Positions 27,190 through 36,662 are shown, numbered from the stretch's first letter. The stretch: 64,000 bases of DNA from Sporocytophaga sp. (GCF_017745095.1 NZ_JAGHZZ010000001.1:310001-374000); one strand, 5' to 3'. Notes: generated by a model not told the origin, from the sequence alone. Numbers and translations: made by a program.

Positions 27190-27229
27190 AACTAATCTTG
27201 TCGGAAGGTTCCGGCAGGATTAGTTTTTT
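27190..27229 (+). terminator. Intrinsic terminator of the ACBP/receiver operon
   Basis: A stem of about 17 bp with two G-T pairs (27190-27206 with 27209-27225) closes on a 2-nt tip and is followed by a T run. It starts 2 nt after the stop of the second receiver gene. Confidence 0.85.
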
Positions 27230-27329
27230 AATTTATACTCTAATAACAAATCCTTCATTTTAGTGCAATTTATTTCTTCGACTTTTTAAGGGCCATTTCA
27301 TTTTATATTATTGCACAAAATTTGAGTCT

Positions 27330-27713
27330 ATGTCAGTTTTATTGTCAATTATTAAATGTAAATGTCCCAAGTGCCATAAGGGAGACCTCTTCGTAGATCC
27401 TAACCCTTATAAATTAAAAAAAATGGCAGAAATGAATAAAACTTGTTCGGTTTGTGGTCAGCCAGCAGAGCCGGAACCAGGATTTTATTATGGTGCTATG
27501 TACGTGAGTTATGGTTTATGTGTGGCTGTTTGTGGGTTTAATTTTATACTTACCGAATTTATACTAAAGCTTCCTGCATACTCATTTCTGGTGGTCAATA
27601 CATTAATTCTTATTCTATTATGGCCATTGGTTTTCAGATATGCCAGAGTGCTGTATTTATATCTATTCGTCCGTTTTGACCCAAATGCTGGTAAGAACAA
27701 TAAGTTGAATTAA
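27330..27713 (+). CDS. DUF983 membrane protein
   Basis: Small inner-membrane protein of the DUF983 family, function unknown. The N-terminus has a zinc-ribbon-like set of cysteines (CKCPKCHKGDLF, then CSVCG), followed by the family signature PEPGFYYGAMYVSY. Two transmembrane helices lie in the second half. The first cysteines face the cytoplasm in a simple topology reading. It sits between the second and third receiver genes on the same strand. Confidence 0.9.
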   Translation: MSVLLSIIKCKCPKCHKGDLFVDPNPYKLKKMAEMNKTCSVCGQPAEPEPGFYYGAMYVSYGLCVAVCGFNFILTEFILKLPAYSFLVVNTLILILLWPLVFRYARVLYLYLFVRFDPNAGKNNKLN

Positions 27714-27876
27714 TTTTTAATAAAACTATTTTAATCATTTTACTGATTTTCAGATCCTTTATAAGCTTATACAAACATTTTCTACGTCCGATGTAGAATT
27801 TGATGCAATAGCAAACCAATCTTAAATGGGGTATGTTCTGAAGTAAATTTAATTTTATTAGAAATCGGGAATTTAC

Positions 27877-28278
27877 ATGGAAAAGGTGAATTGTGTTTTA
27901 TTGGTGGACGATGATGAAATCTCTAACTACTTGTCCGAAAGGGTGATTAAAAAGCTTGAATTTTCGACTAAAGTCAAGAAATCTACCAATGGGGAAGAGG
28001 CACTTCTTTACCTCGCTAAGCACTGTTGTACTTTCGACGATATCTACTTCCCGGAACTAATATTGCTGGACAATAACATGCCTGAAATGACCGGAATTGA
28101 ATTCCTGGAATCTCTCAAGGCTATGAATATCAGTACAAATGATCGAATGAAAGTGGTTGTTCTTACTGCAACAGCAAATCCAAAAGAAGAAGCAAGATTG
28201 AAAGAACTGGGTATTAGCGGTTTTTTGACTAAACCACTTACAGAGGAAAAATTGCTGGAAGTGGTAGCTGCTATTTAA
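27877..28278 (+). CDS. Single-domain response regulator (CheY-like), third copy
   Basis: Stand-alone receiver of 133 residues with VDDD at 10-13, phosphorylation site D65 in LLDNNMP, Thr in VVLTATA and Lys in FLTKPLTEEKL. It shares the EEALxYL and KPLTEEKL stretches with the first copy, so the three receivers are paralogs from local duplication. It has its own upstream gap of 160 nt and converges with the dciA-like gene, 6 nt apart. Confidence 0.92.
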   Translation: MEKVNCVLLVDDDEISNYLSERVIKKLEFSTKVKKSTNGEEALLYLAKHCCTFDDIYFPELILLDNNMPEMTGIEFLESLKAMNISTNDRMKVVVLTATANPKEEARLKELGISGFLTKPLTEEKLLEVVAAI

Positions 28279-28284
28279 ATAGTT

Positions 28285-28611
28285 TTATAAAAATATTATT
28301 TCAGATACGGCATCTGATTTTACAGCCTCATTGATCTTTTCTATAATTTTATTTTTAGAAAAGGAAAGTTCGTTTTTCAGTGGGGCGCTATTGATTTTAA
28401 TGAATAGTTTTTTGTCTTTAAAGTAAATTTCTTCAGTTCGGCTGGAAATGGTTTTGCCCATGATTTTTTCCCAATTCCCCGTAATCTCTGCTTCACTTAA
28501 TCTGCCACGAAGCTTATATACATTAATAAGATCATCGATGCAGTCTTTTAAAGATGCAACATCCGAATTTCTTGACGTAGGAGTTTTTATTTTTTCAGGC
28601 TTCTTATACAT
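28285..28611 (-). CDS. DUF721/DciA-like protein
   Basis: Small protein of the DUF721 family, which includes DciA, the loader of the replicative helicase in bacteria without DnaC/DnaI. The core shows SLKDCIDDLINVYKLRGRLSEAE, ITGNWEKIMGKTISSRTEEIYFKDKKLFI and the LKNELSFSKNKII segment, in the family order. Its start overlaps the end of recF by 8 nt, and the recF-DUF721 pairing is common in bacteria. The role in helicase loading is inferred from the family and the neighbour. Confidence 0.85.
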   Translation of the reverse strand: MYKKPEKIKTPTSRNSDVASLKDCIDDLINVYKLRGRLSEAEITGNWEKIMGKTISSRTEEIYFKDKKLFIKINSAPLKNELSFSKNKIIEKINEAVKSDAVSEIIFL

Positions 28612-29713
28612 TCTGAACAGAAAGAATTTTCCCTTTGGAGATGTTAAATATACGGATTTGTTTCTTTATGTTTTTAAAGTATTCCAAACTTCTTTCCAGT
28701 TTTGCTTCAGTAATTAAAATTTGACCAAAGTCCTCTCTATCTATCATTTTTAGCAAACTGATAATCCTTTCTTCATCCAGTTTATCAAAGATATCGTCTA
28801 GCAAAAGAATAGGCTTGGTTTGGGAGTATTTTGCCAGCAGGTGAAAAGAAGCTAGTTTTAAAGCTAATACGTAAGATTTCTGTTGTCCCTGAGACCCGCT
28901 TGCTTTCACTGACTGTCCTTCAATTAGGAACTGATAATCATCTTTATGTATACCCTTTGTCGTTCTTTCAAGAATCAGATCTTTTTGAACAGCATTTTTG
29001 TACATCGTTTTGAACGCAGGATCAGCTACATCTGATTGATGTGTGAGCGAAACTGTTTCTTTTCGGTGTGCAAGGAGGTCGTATGCATTATTGAACATAG
29101 GAAGAAACTCTTCGGTGAAATTTTTTCTCCATGCGAAAATTTTAAATCCTTCTTCCAGAATCGGTCCATCATAAGATTCCAGAAGGTCAAAATCTGTGTA
29201 TCTTTTTTCGGCAAATTGCTTTAGCAGGCTGTTTCTTTGCTTAAGAAAGTGATTGTACCTGATTAAAGAAATAAGGTAATTTTTATCAATTTGAGAAAAC
29301 AGGCTATCAAAGAATTTTCTTCTTTCCTCACTACCTTCTCTTATAAGATCTGTGTCGTAGGGAGTTACAAGTATCAAGGGGAAACGGCCTATGTGGTCAG
29401 TAATTTTTTCATAACTTTTTTTATCAGCCTGAAATATTTTCTTTCCTGCTTGAAATAGAGTTGAAATAAGGAAGTCAGTGTTATTTTTATTAAAAGTTCC
29501 GGATATTGAAAAAAAACTTTCACCTCTTTTTAGCGACTGATTATCTGAGGTATGAAAGGCACTTTTACTCATGCTAAGAAAATGAATAGCATCAAGTAAA
29601 TTGGTTTTTCCTGACCCATTACTTCCAGTGAGAATGTTTACGCCTTCAGAGAATTCCAAAGATTCCTCTTCGTAATTCTTGAAATTCAGCAAGTTTAAAT
29701 TTTTAATCCTCAT
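28604..29713 (-). CDS. recF: DNA replication/repair protein RecF
   Basis: SMC-like ATPase that loads RecA at gaps with RecO and RecR. From the ATG at 29713 it has 369 residues and begins MRIKNLNLLNFKNYEE, as RecF proteins do. The Walker A GSNGSGKT lies at 30-37, the ABC signature is GSQGQQKSY, and the Walker B LLLDDIFDKLD follows. A TTG at 29746 would add 11 residues of non-family sequence and is rejected. The end overlaps the DUF721 gene by 8 nt. It is divergent from pdhA. Confidence 0.96.
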   Translation of the reverse strand: MRIKNLNLLNFKNYEEESLEFSEGVNILTGSNGSGKTNLLDAIHFLSMSKSAFHTSDNQSLKRGESFFSISGTFNKNNTDFLISTLFQAGKKIFQADKKSYEKITDHIGRFPLILVTPYDTDLIREGSEERRKFFDSLFSQIDKNYLISLIRYNHFLKQRNSLLKQFAEKRYTDFDLLESYDGPILEEGFKIFAWRKNFTEEFLPMFNNAYDLLAHRKETVSLTHQSDVADPAFKTMYKNAVQKDLILERTTKGIHKDDYQFLIEGQSVKASGSQGQQKSYVLALKLASFHLLAKYSQTKPILLLDDIFDKLDEERIISLLKMIDREDFGQILITEAKLERSLEYFKNIKKQIRIFNISKGKILSVQNV

Positions 29714-29829
29714 GAAACTTTCGTTATTCCTTTTTTGTCCGAACAATGTGGGTTAAAAAAACTGGTATTTAGACTGTTATTTGTGAATTGCAATTGTAGA
29801 ATTTTGATAATCAAGTGTAAATTTTATTT

Positions 29830-29859
29830 ATTGAAAATTGAATGTTTTTATTAATTTCG
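29830..29859 (+). promoter_or_regulatory. Predicted pdhA promoter
   Basis: ATTG (29830-29833) and TAATTTCG (29852-29859) are 18 nt apart. The second box differs from TAnnTTTG at one base. The predicted transcript start is about 25 nt before the pdhA ATG. Confidence 0.4.
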
Positions 29860-29890
29860 CATATCCGAACGTTTAGAACTATAACGATTT

Positions 29891-30922
29891 ATGGCAAGTG
29901 TTAAAGAACAGTCAAAAGCAAAAGTAAACGCCTCTTCAAAATTTTCAAAGGAAACGTACCTGTTCTGGTATGAGAAGATGGTTCTTCTAAGAAAATTTGA
30001 AGAAAAATCAGGTCAGTTATATGGACAGCAAAAGATAAAAGGATTTTGCCACTTATATATAGGTCAGGAAGCTTGTGCGCTTGGTGCGGTTTCTGCCCTT
30101 ACTAAAGATGACCATTGGATTACAGCATACCGTGATCACGGTATTCCATTAGCACTTGGTACTTCTCCGAATGCAGTAATGGCAGAGTTGTATGGAAAAG
30201 CAACTGGCTGTTCTAAAGGAAAAGGCGGTTCTATGCACATTTTTGATAAAGAAAGAAACTTTGCAGGTGGTCATGGTATTGTAGGAGGTCAGATTCCACT
30301 TGGAGCAGGTCTTGCATTTGCAGAAATGTATAAAGGAACAAAAAACCTTTGTATGTGCTATATGGGTGATGGTGCTGTTAGACAAGGTGCATTCCATGAA
30401 ACTTTAAACATGGCAATGACTTGGAAAATCCCTGTAATCTTTGTTATCGAAAACAATGGTTATGCAATGGGTACTTCTGTAAAAAGAACCAGTAATGTAA
30501 CTGAACTATATAAACTTGGTGAGTCTTACGATATTCCATCTGAGCCGGTAGATGCTATGAGTGTGGAAGAAGTACACCTTGCTGTGGAGAGAGCTGCAGA
30601 AAGAGCAAGAAACGGAGAAGGTCCAACTTTGCTTGAGTTCAGAACTTACCGTTATAAAGGTCACTCTATGTCAGATCCGGCTAAATACAGAACCAAAGAG
30701 GAGCTGGAAGAATATAAAGCTAAAGATCCGATTGAGCTTGTAAGAGCTACAATTCTCGAAAACAAGTACGCTACAGAACAAGAGCTTGAAGCGATTGACA
30801 AGAAGATCAAAGAAATTGTTGAAGAAAGCGTGAAATTTGCAGAAGAGTCTCCGTTCCCTGCTGAGGACGAGGCGTTTAAGGATGTTTACGTTGAGCCTAA
30901 CTATCCATTCATTATTGAATAA
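29891..30922 (+). CDS. pdhA: Pyruvate dehydrogenase E1 component, alpha subunit
   Basis: Thiamine-diphosphate subunit of the heterotetrameric E1 that decarboxylates pyruvate in the cytoplasmic pyruvate dehydrogenase complex. The TPP motif runs from MGDGAVRQGAFHE (about 158) to the ENNGYAMGT pair of Asn (about 188). The FRTYRYKGHSMSDP loop is the E1-alpha loop next to the active site. The 343 residues fit. E1-beta and E2 genes are not next to it, unlike the usual pdhABC operon; the following gene is a TPR protein with its own promoter-like box. Confidence 0.93.
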   Translation: MASVKEQSKAKVNASSKFSKETYLFWYEKMVLLRKFEEKSGQLYGQQKIKGFCHLYIGQEACALGAVSALTKDDHWITAYRDHGIPLALGTSPNAVMAELYGKATGCSKGKGGSMHIFDKERNFAGGHGIVGGQIPLGAGLAFAEMYKGTKNLCMCYMGDGAVRQGAFHETLNMAMTWKIPVIFVIENNGYAMGTSVKRTSNVTELYKLGESYDIPSEPVDAMSVEEVHLAVERAAERARNGEGPTLLEFRTYRYKGHSMSDPAKYRTKEELEEYKAKDPIELVRATILENKYATEQELEAIDKKIKEIVEESVKFAEESPFPAEDEAFKDVYVEPNYPFIIE

Positions 30923-30968
30923 TTTAAGAAAAGGGTCAAAAAACTTCCTCATTACAAATATTTTACAG

Positions 30969-30976
30969 TAAATTTG
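30969..30976 (+). promoter_or_regulatory. Possible -7 promoter element of the TPR gene
   Basis: TAAATTTG is a full match to TAnnTTTG, 18 nt before the ATG at 30995. No clear TTTG box is found at the right distance upstream. Confidence 0.35.
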
Positions 30977-30994
30977 CAGCCTAATATATAAATA

Positions 30995-31690
30995 ATGGCA
31001 AAGTTAAAGGAAAGCAAAGGTGAGCCGGTAGCAGAAAATCCGGAATTGGTATCAAATAAATTTGGTCAGGCAGAAGATTTTCTAAATAAATACAAAAATG
31101 TGTTATTTGGAATAGTTGGTGCAGCTGTGATTGCCGGTGCCGCATATTTCTTTTACAATTATCAGAAAAGCAATCAAAACAAAGAAGCTCAGAATGCAAT
31201 GTTTGCATCTGTTATAGCTTTTGAAGAAGATTCTCTTGATAGAGCTCTTAAAGGAGACGGAAGAAATGCGGGTCTTATCGATGTAGCTGATGAATTCAGC
31301 GGAACCAATGCAGGCGATCTTGCTAATTTCTATGTTGGAGTTGCCTATATGAAAAAAGGTAAGTATGAAGACGCGATTTCTCATCTGAAAGAATTCAATG
31401 CTAATGACTTGTTGGTTCAAGCAAGGGCTTATAGCCTTATCGGTGATGCTTATATGGAGCTTAAAGATTTCGAAAATGCGATATCTTATTATAAAAAAGC
31501 TGCTGATTACAAGCCGAATGAGCAATATACTCCTTCTTATCTTATGAAATTAGCTCTAGCTTATGAGGTTTCAAAAAACTTCCAAGATGCAGCTAAGCAG
31601 TACGAGAAAATTATTAATGATTTTCCTAAATCTTCTGAGGTAATGGATGCAAAGAAGTATCTTGAGCAAGATCTGGAACGCGCAAAATAA
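30995..31690 (+). CDS. Membrane-anchored TPR protein, YfgM-like
   Basis: Inner-membrane protein with one transmembrane helix (about residues 36-55) and a periplasmic part of tetratricopeptide repeats. Helical pairs such as GDLANFYVGVAYMKKGKYEDAISHL, ARAYSLIGDAYMELKDFENAISYY and LMKLALAYEVSKNFQDAAKQYEKI are TPR units. The layout (short cytoplasmic N-terminus, one helix, TPRs) is that of YfgM, an ancillary factor of the SecYEG translocon. Direct evidence for that role is lacking here. It ends before a strong terminator. Confidence 0.82.
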   Translation: MAKLKESKGEPVAENPELVSNKFGQAEDFLNKYKNVLFGIVGAAVIAGAAYFFYNYQKSNQNKEAQNAMFASVIAFEEDSLDRALKGDGRNAGLIDVADEFSGTNAGDLANFYVGVAYMKKGKYEDAISHLKEFNANDLLVQARAYSLIGDAYMELKDFENAISYYKKAADYKPNEQYTPSYLMKLALAYEVSKNFQDAAKQYEKIINDFPKSSEVMDAKKYLEQDLERAK

Positions 31691-31712
31691 TTAATTCAAT
31701 AACAAAAATATT

Positions 31713-31744
31713 AAAGGGATAGGACATTTGTCTTATCCCTTTTT
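31713..31744 (+). terminator. Intrinsic terminator before ribH
   Basis: A 14-bp stem with one G-T pair (31713-31726 with 31729-31742) and a 2-nt tip leads into T. It lies 23 nt after the TPR gene and 21 nt before ribH, so ribH needs its own start or read-through. Confidence 0.8.
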
Positions 31745-31764
31745 AATTTAAAAACTCATCAAAA

Positions 31765-32241
31765 ATGGCAACATCACTTAAAAATCTTAGCAGTCATACA
31801 GGGAAGAATATTACAGATATTTCAGGTAAAAAATTTGGGGTAGTAGTGGCTGAATGGAATTCTGAAATTACAGAATCACTCTATGCCGGTGTTCTTGATA
31901 CTTTGTTGAAGCATGGTGCAAAAAGGGAGAATATAATTAAAAAAATTGTTCCAGGATCATTTGAACTTAGCCTTGGTGCCCAGTGGATGGCTCAACATGA
32001 TGAAATTGATGCAGTGATTGTTCTAGGCTGCGTAATTCAGGGTGATACCAGGCATTTTGATTTTATCTGCGATGCTGTCGCTTATGGTATAACAGAAGTA
32101 GGTTTGAAATACAATAAGCCTGCAATATTTGGAGTCCTGACGACAAACAATCAGCAACAGGCTTTGGACAGGGCAGGAGGGAAACATGGAAATAAGGGTG
32201 ATGAAGCTGCAATAACAGCAATAAAAATGCTGGGATTTTAA
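31765..32241 (+). CDS. ribH: 6,7-dimethyl-8-ribityllumazine synthase
   Basis: Penultimate enzyme of riboflavin synthesis; forms an icosahedral or decameric shell. The 158 residues match the family. Substrate-binding EWNSEI, the phosphate loop VPGSFELS and the GCVIQGDTRHFDFI motif with the general-base H97 are all visible. No other rib gene lies in the window. I saw no FMN riboswitch in the short upstream gap. Confidence 0.96.
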   Translation: MATSLKNLSSHTGKNITDISGKKFGVVVAEWNSEITESLYAGVLDTLLKHGAKRENIIKKIVPGSFELSLGAQWMAQHDEIDAVIVLGCVIQGDTRHFDFICDAVAYGITEVGLKYNKPAIFGVLTTNNQQQALDRAGGKHGNKGDEAAITAIKMLGF

Positions 32242-32248
32242 TTATTTG

Positions 32249-32289
32249 TTCCTGAGCCTTCGAAAATTTGAGTTTAGATGGCTCGGGAA
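32249..32289. terminator. Weak bidirectional hairpin between ribH and recX
   Basis: TTCCTGAGCC and GGCTCGGGAA pair (one G-T) with a 21-nt loop in the convergent gap. There is no good T run on either side. Confidence 0.35.
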
Positions 32290-32303
32290 TAAATTGATTC
32301 TAA

Positions 32304-32792
32304 TTATTCAGAAAAGATTTCCTGAACGATTTCCCAAACCAATTCTCCTTCGTAACCTTTAGAAACGCCATATCGGGCTACTTTTTGTTGTTTTTTGAAA
32401 GAATCTGGTTCATTTGTTGACATAAATTTTCTTTCCAGCAGTTTTTTTAAGGTTTTTCTATAAGTTTCTTCATCAATTTGTTCATCTAAGGCCTTTTGAA
32501 TTTCTGTATCAGAAATGCCTTTACCTGAAAGGGTAAATTTAATTTTATTCCTTCCCCAGTTTTTTAGTCGAAATTTTCCACCAGTATAACTTCTGACAAA
32601 TCTTTCTTCGCTGAGGAAGTTTTCTTCGATTAATCTTAAAATTATTACGTCCGCTATATCCGGAGAAACCCCCAACCCGTATAATTTGTCAAGAACTTCC
32701 TGTCTGGATCTTTCCCGGTAAGCACAAAAAGAAGAAACTTTCTGAAATATTTCGTTAAGACCGAACTCTTTTTCTTTTTTTGTGATACCCAT
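32304..32792 (-). CDS. recX: RecX regulator of RecA
   Basis: Cytoplasmic inhibitor that shortens or destabilises RecA filaments. The helical repeats and the RSRQEVLDKLYGLGVSPDIADVII and LIEENFLSEERFVRSY segments are RecX signatures. KNWGRNKIKFTLSGKGISDTEI follows as the second repeat. The 162 residues are normal. recA is not in this window. Its start is only 30 nt from the TTG start of the divergent MFS gene, so the promoters must overlap the genes or each other. Confidence 0.92.
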   Translation of the reverse strand: MGITKKEKEFGLNEIFQKVSSFCAYRERSRQEVLDKLYGLGVSPDIADVIILRLIEENFLSEERFVRSYTGGKFRLKNWGRNKIKFTLSGKGISDTEIQKALDEQIDEETYRKTLKKLLERKFMSTNEPDSFKKQQKVARYGVSKGYEGELVWEIVQEIFSE

Positions 32793-32822
32793 TTTTCTAA
32801 TTTTACGAATTAAGTTAAAAAA

Positions 32823-34121
32823 TTGAAAAATAAGAAAGCTTTAACCCTACTCTTTATTTCCAATGGAATCTCAGGGTTCGCACAGGGTATTTCCATGCTC
32901 TCTATTCCCTGGTATTTTACACAGCAAAATCAGTCATCTTTGTTTATCGCATTTTTTGGTGCTGTTACACTTGGATCATTATTTTGGGGATTATATGCCG
33001 GAGCTTTAGTTGATGGATTTAACAGAAAAGACGTTTTTCTTGGAACCAACTTTATTGAGGGATTAATTATCCTTTCCGTTGCCTCTTTAGGCTTTAAAGA
33101 AGGTGTTTTGCCTGGAGCGCTCATAATGCTTGTGTTTACCATTACGTTTTTCGGGTATCATATACATTATCCTAATTTATATGCATTTGCTCAGGAAATA
33201 ACCGATCCCAAGGATTACACTAAAGTTACCTCTTACATTGAAATTGTTGGACAGTCAACTTCCATTGGTGCAGCTGCTTTGGGTGCCTTACTTCTTGAGG
33301 GGGTTGATACAGTTCAGACAATTCCTTTTCTGAATCTTGAAATACCTATCCATATCGAAAGGTGGGAGCTCCACGAAATTTTCTTAATGGATGGACTTAC
33401 TTATATCATTTCATTTATTATGATTCTTTTTATCACCCATAAACCTTCCAGAGATATTACTCATTTGGAAGAGGGGGATTTGAAAGAGAAATTGAAATCT
33501 GGGTATGATTATTTAGTTAATAATAAGCTGGTTTCTTTATTCGGTATTTGTTCTTATTCTATATTTATTGTTACCCTTGTTGAAATATTCAGTTTAAGAC
33601 CGCTTTATATAAGTCATCATTTGCAGGAAGGTGGCGATATTCTCGGACTTTCGGAACTTTTATATGCCTCCGGTTCTCTCGTTTCCGGTATTATTATTAA
33701 TACTTTATTAAGCAGAATGCCTATACCAAGGTCTATTGTAATCTTGACCTTCCTGACAGCCTTAGCCTTTTTCGTGTGTTCCTTTACTCAAAATGTGATT
33801 GTCTTTTTGGGAATTTCTATGATTACTGGATTTACCAATGCTGGTTCAAGAATATTCAGGGTCTCCTATTTATTCAATTTAATTCCAAATGAATTGACAG
33901 GTAGGGTGAACAGCATGTTCAATGTAATCAACACGGTGTTCAGAATGATTTTTATAATCGCCTTTATATTCCCATTTTTCTCAAAAGGGTCTAATGTGGT
34001 GTATGCTTATCTGATTTTAGGTTTGTTTACATTAATCGCTGGCATTGTTTTAATTTTCCTATATAAAAGAATTTTGCGATTGACGGAACGAATTTCCGAA
34101 GTTGGGACTTTGTCTCATTAA
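32823..34121 (+). CDS. MFS transporter
   Basis: Twelve-helix major facilitator of the inner membrane; substrate unknown. The helix 2-3 loop GALVDGFNRKDVF matches the G-x-x-x-D-x-x-x-R-K motif. Proteins of this MFS_3/EntS-like type often move small molecules outward. The frame opens just before a TTG at 32823, which is the only start that keeps the first helix, so it probably starts with TTG. It is 3 nt before the murF-alr fusion and divergent from recX. Confidence 0.85.
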   Translation: MKNKKALTLLFISNGISGFAQGISMLSIPWYFTQQNQSSLFIAFFGAVTLGSLFWGLYAGALVDGFNRKDVFLGTNFIEGLIILSVASLGFKEGVLPGALIMLVFTITFFGYHIHYPNLYAFAQEITDPKDYTKVTSYIEIVGQSTSIGAAALGALLLEGVDTVQTIPFLNLEIPIHIERWELHEIFLMDGLTYIISFIMILFITHKPSRDITHLEEGDLKEKLKSGYDYLVNNKLVSLFGICSYSIFIVTLVEIFSLRPLYISHHLQEGGDILGLSELLYASGSLVSGIIINTLLSRMPIPRSIVILTFLTALAFFVCSFTQNVIVFLGISMITGFTNAGSRIFRVSYLFNLIPNELTGRVNSMFNVINTVFRMIFIIAFIFPFFSKGSNVVYAYLILGLFTLIAGIVLIFLYKRILRLTERISEVGTLSH

Positions 34122-34124
34122 GAT

Positions 34125-36584
34125 ATGCTCCAAATCAATCAAATTTTAGATATTGTGGCCGGCTCGCTGGTTTGCCACTCTGAAAATACTATTATTGAAT
34201 ACCTTCTGCTGGACAGCAGAAAGGTAAGTATTCCATCATCTTCTTTATTTTTTGCCATTCAGGGAGTTCATCATGATGGACATAGGTTTATCGGTGAATT
34301 ATACCATAAGGGAATCAGAAATTTTCTCCTTGAGAAAGTTCCGCAAGACTTAAATCTGTTTCAAAATTGCAACATTATACTTGTGGATAATGCAGTTTCT
34401 GCTTTGCAAAAAATTGTTGAATTTCACAGAAATGAGTTTACATTGCCGGTTTTAGGAATTACTGGAAGTAATGGAAAAACAATTGTTAAAGAATGGCTTA
34501 CCCAACTTCTTAGTAAGGATTTCAATGTTATAAAAAGTCCTAAAAGTTATAATTCACAGATAGGTGTACCTTTGTCTGTTTGGGAAATAAATGATCAGCA
34601 CCAGTTTGGGATATTTGAGGCTGGGATCTCTAGGCCAGGAGAAATGGAGCGTCTTGAGCCAATAATTAAACCAGATCTGGGGATTTTTACAAATATCGGT
34701 CCAGCACACGACGAGGGATTTGCATCAAGAGAGGAAAAGATTAAGGAGAAGCTTATCCTTTTTAAGCATTCTAAAGTAATATTCTCTTGCGCAGATCATA
34801 AAGAAATTACTAACATCATAAAAACAGAATTGCCTGATGTTAAAAATATTACCTGGTCATATAAGCGAACCGGTGACCTTGTAATAAAAGATCTGGTCTC
34901 AGAAGGTAATATTATCAGAATCCAGGCTGTTTACAATAAGCTATTTTTAAATCTTGCTCTTCCGTTTTCCGATGAAGCCTCATTGGAAAATTTAATGCAT
35001 TGTATTCTTGTGTTACTTTATCTGGATGTGAAACCGGATGAGATTCAATCAAGGCTGAATGCTCTTCAGAAAGTCGAGATGCGCTTAGAGCTAAAGGAGG
35101 GAATCAATGGCTGTTATGTGATCGACGACACTTACAATAATGACCTTGCAGGATTAACCATTGCTTTAAATTTTCTTGATCAGCAAAAGCAAAAAGAAGA
35201 AAAGACTGTAATTCTTTCCGATTTGCTTGAGACAGGTCGAGATGAAAGACATCTTTATGCAGCAATTGGAGATTTGTTATTAAGTAAGGGGGTTAAGAAG
35301 CTGATCGGTGTTGGTCCTACTGTCACCAGGAACGCAGATCTCATAAAAGTGAAATCCACCTTTTATCCTGATACAGCGAGCTTCATTTCTGATATGAAGA
35401 CAGGTGATTTCAACGAAGAGATTGTTCTTGTGAAAGGTGCAAGGATTTTTAAGTTTGAAGAGATTGTTAAAAAGCTTCAGCAAAAGGTGCACGGTACTGT
35501 GTTTGAAGTCAATCTGGATAGTTTGAGTTCCAATTTGAATTTCTATAGATCAAGACTGGGGCATGGCACCAAGATTATGGTGATGGTTAAAGCCTTTGCA
35601 TATGGAAGTGGCAGTTATGAAGTTGCCAATCTATTGCAATTCCACAGGGTTGATTACCTGGCAGTTGCCTATGCCGATGAGGGGGTCGCATTGAGGGAGC
35701 ACGGAGTTAGTTTACCTGTAATGGTAATGAATCCTTCATTGAGCACTTTTGACAAATTATTTCAATATAATCTGGAGCCTGAAATATACAGTTTTAAGAT
35801 TCTAAAAGAATATCTGGAGTTTATCAAAGCTAATGACATTGCATCCAAAATACATTTGAAATTGGATACAGGAATGCGTAGGCTGGGGTTTGAGGAAAAG
35901 GACCTTAAGGAACTTGTCGGATTAGTGAAAAATTCGGCAAATATCAGGGTGGCAAGTGTTTTTACTCATCTGGCAGGAGCAGATGAAGGAGTCCATGATG
36001 AGTTTACCCATTCTCAAATTGAAAAATTCAAAATTTTCACTGAGCATTTGAAAAACGAATTGGGTTATGGTTTTTTGAGACATGCTCTGAACAGTGCAGG
36101 TATTATACGCTTTCCTGATGCGCAATTGGATATGGTAAGACTGGGTATAGGACTTTATGGCATAGAGGCAGGAGGCTTGTTGCAGGATCAGGTACAGCCA
36201 GTTGGGACATTAAAAACCATCATTTCCCAGATTAAAGAAATTAAAAAAGGTGAAACTGTTGGTTATGGGCGAAAGGGCATTGCCGAAAGGGATCTTCGGA
36301 TAGGTACAATAGCAATTGGTTATGCTGATGGGTATGATAGACGCTTTAGTAATGGAAAAGGGAAGGTGCTTATACAAGACAAATTATGCCCAGTAATTGG
36401 AAATGTGTGTATGGACATGTGTATGATAGATATTACTGACACCAATGCCAGGGAAGGAGATGAAGTGGTAGTATTTGGTAAAAAGCCCTCTCTAAGGGAT
36501 CTATCTCAAGCAATAGGAACAATTCCTTATGAAATTTTAACCAGTGTTGGTCAGAGAGTTAAGCGTGTTTTTTATTCTGAATAG
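34125..36584 (+). CDS. murF-alr: Bifunctional MurF (D-Ala-D-Ala ligase) / alanine racemase
   Basis: One protein for two steps of cell-wall precursor synthesis. Residues 1 to about 455 are MurF, which adds D-Ala-D-Ala to UDP-MurNAc-tripeptide: GITGSNGKT P-loop near 112-120 and DDTYNNDLAGL in the middle domain. Residues from about 465 to 819 are the PLP enzyme alanine racemase: K489 in MVMVKAFAYGSG binds PLP, and YGYADGYDR-like and VCMDMCMID motifs follow. This fusion is known in Bacteroidota and couples D-Ala supply to its use. It follows the MFS gene by 3 nt. Confidence 0.95.
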   Translation: MLQINQILDIVAGSLVCHSENTIIEYLLLDSRKVSIPSSSLFFAIQGVHHDGHRFIGELYHKGIRNFLLEKVPQDLNLFQNCNIILVDNAVSALQKIVEFHRNEFTLPVLGITGSNGKTIVKEWLTQLLSKDFNVIKSPKSYNSQIGVPLSVWEINDQHQFGIFEAGISRPGEMERLEPIIKPDLGIFTNIGPAHDEGFASREEKIKEKLILFKHSKVIFSCADHKEITNIIKTELPDVKNITWSYKRTGDLVIKDLVSEGNIIRIQAVYNKLFLNLALPFSDEASLENLMHCILVLLYLDVKPDEIQSRLNALQKVEMRLELKEGINGCYVIDDTYNNDLAGLTIALNFLDQQKQKEEKTVILSDLLETGRDERHLYAAIGDLLLSKGVKKLIGVGPTVTRNADLIKVKSTFYPDTASFISDMKTGDFNEEIVLVKGARIFKFEEIVKKLQQKVHGTVFEVNLDSLSSNLNFYRSRLGHGTKIMVMVKAFAYGSGSYEVANLLQFHRVDYLAVAYADEGVALREHGVSLPVMVMNPSLSTFDKLFQYNLEPEIYSFKILKEYLEFIKANDIASKIHLKLDTGMRRLGFEEKDLKELVGLVKNSANIRVASVFTHLAGADEGVHDEFTHSQIEKFKIFTEHLKNELGYGFLRHALNSAGIIRFPDAQLDMVRLGIGLYGIEAGGLLQDQVQPVGTLKTIISQIKEIKKGETVGYGRKGIAERDLRIGTIAIGYADGYDRRFSNGKGKVLIQDKLCPVIGNVCMDMCMIDITDTNAREGDEVVVFGKKPSLRDLSQAIGTIPYEILTSVGQRVKRVFYSE

Positions 36585-36662
36585 AAATTATTCAATCTTA
36601 ATATTAATCTAACCATGAGTTAATGAATTCTGAGCATATTTACTTTCATAAAATATCTTACT

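Noticed and set aside
27780-27797. Short hairpin TTCTAC/GTAGAA before the third receiver gene
   Set aside because: Only 6 bp with no T run; too weak to call a regulatory element.
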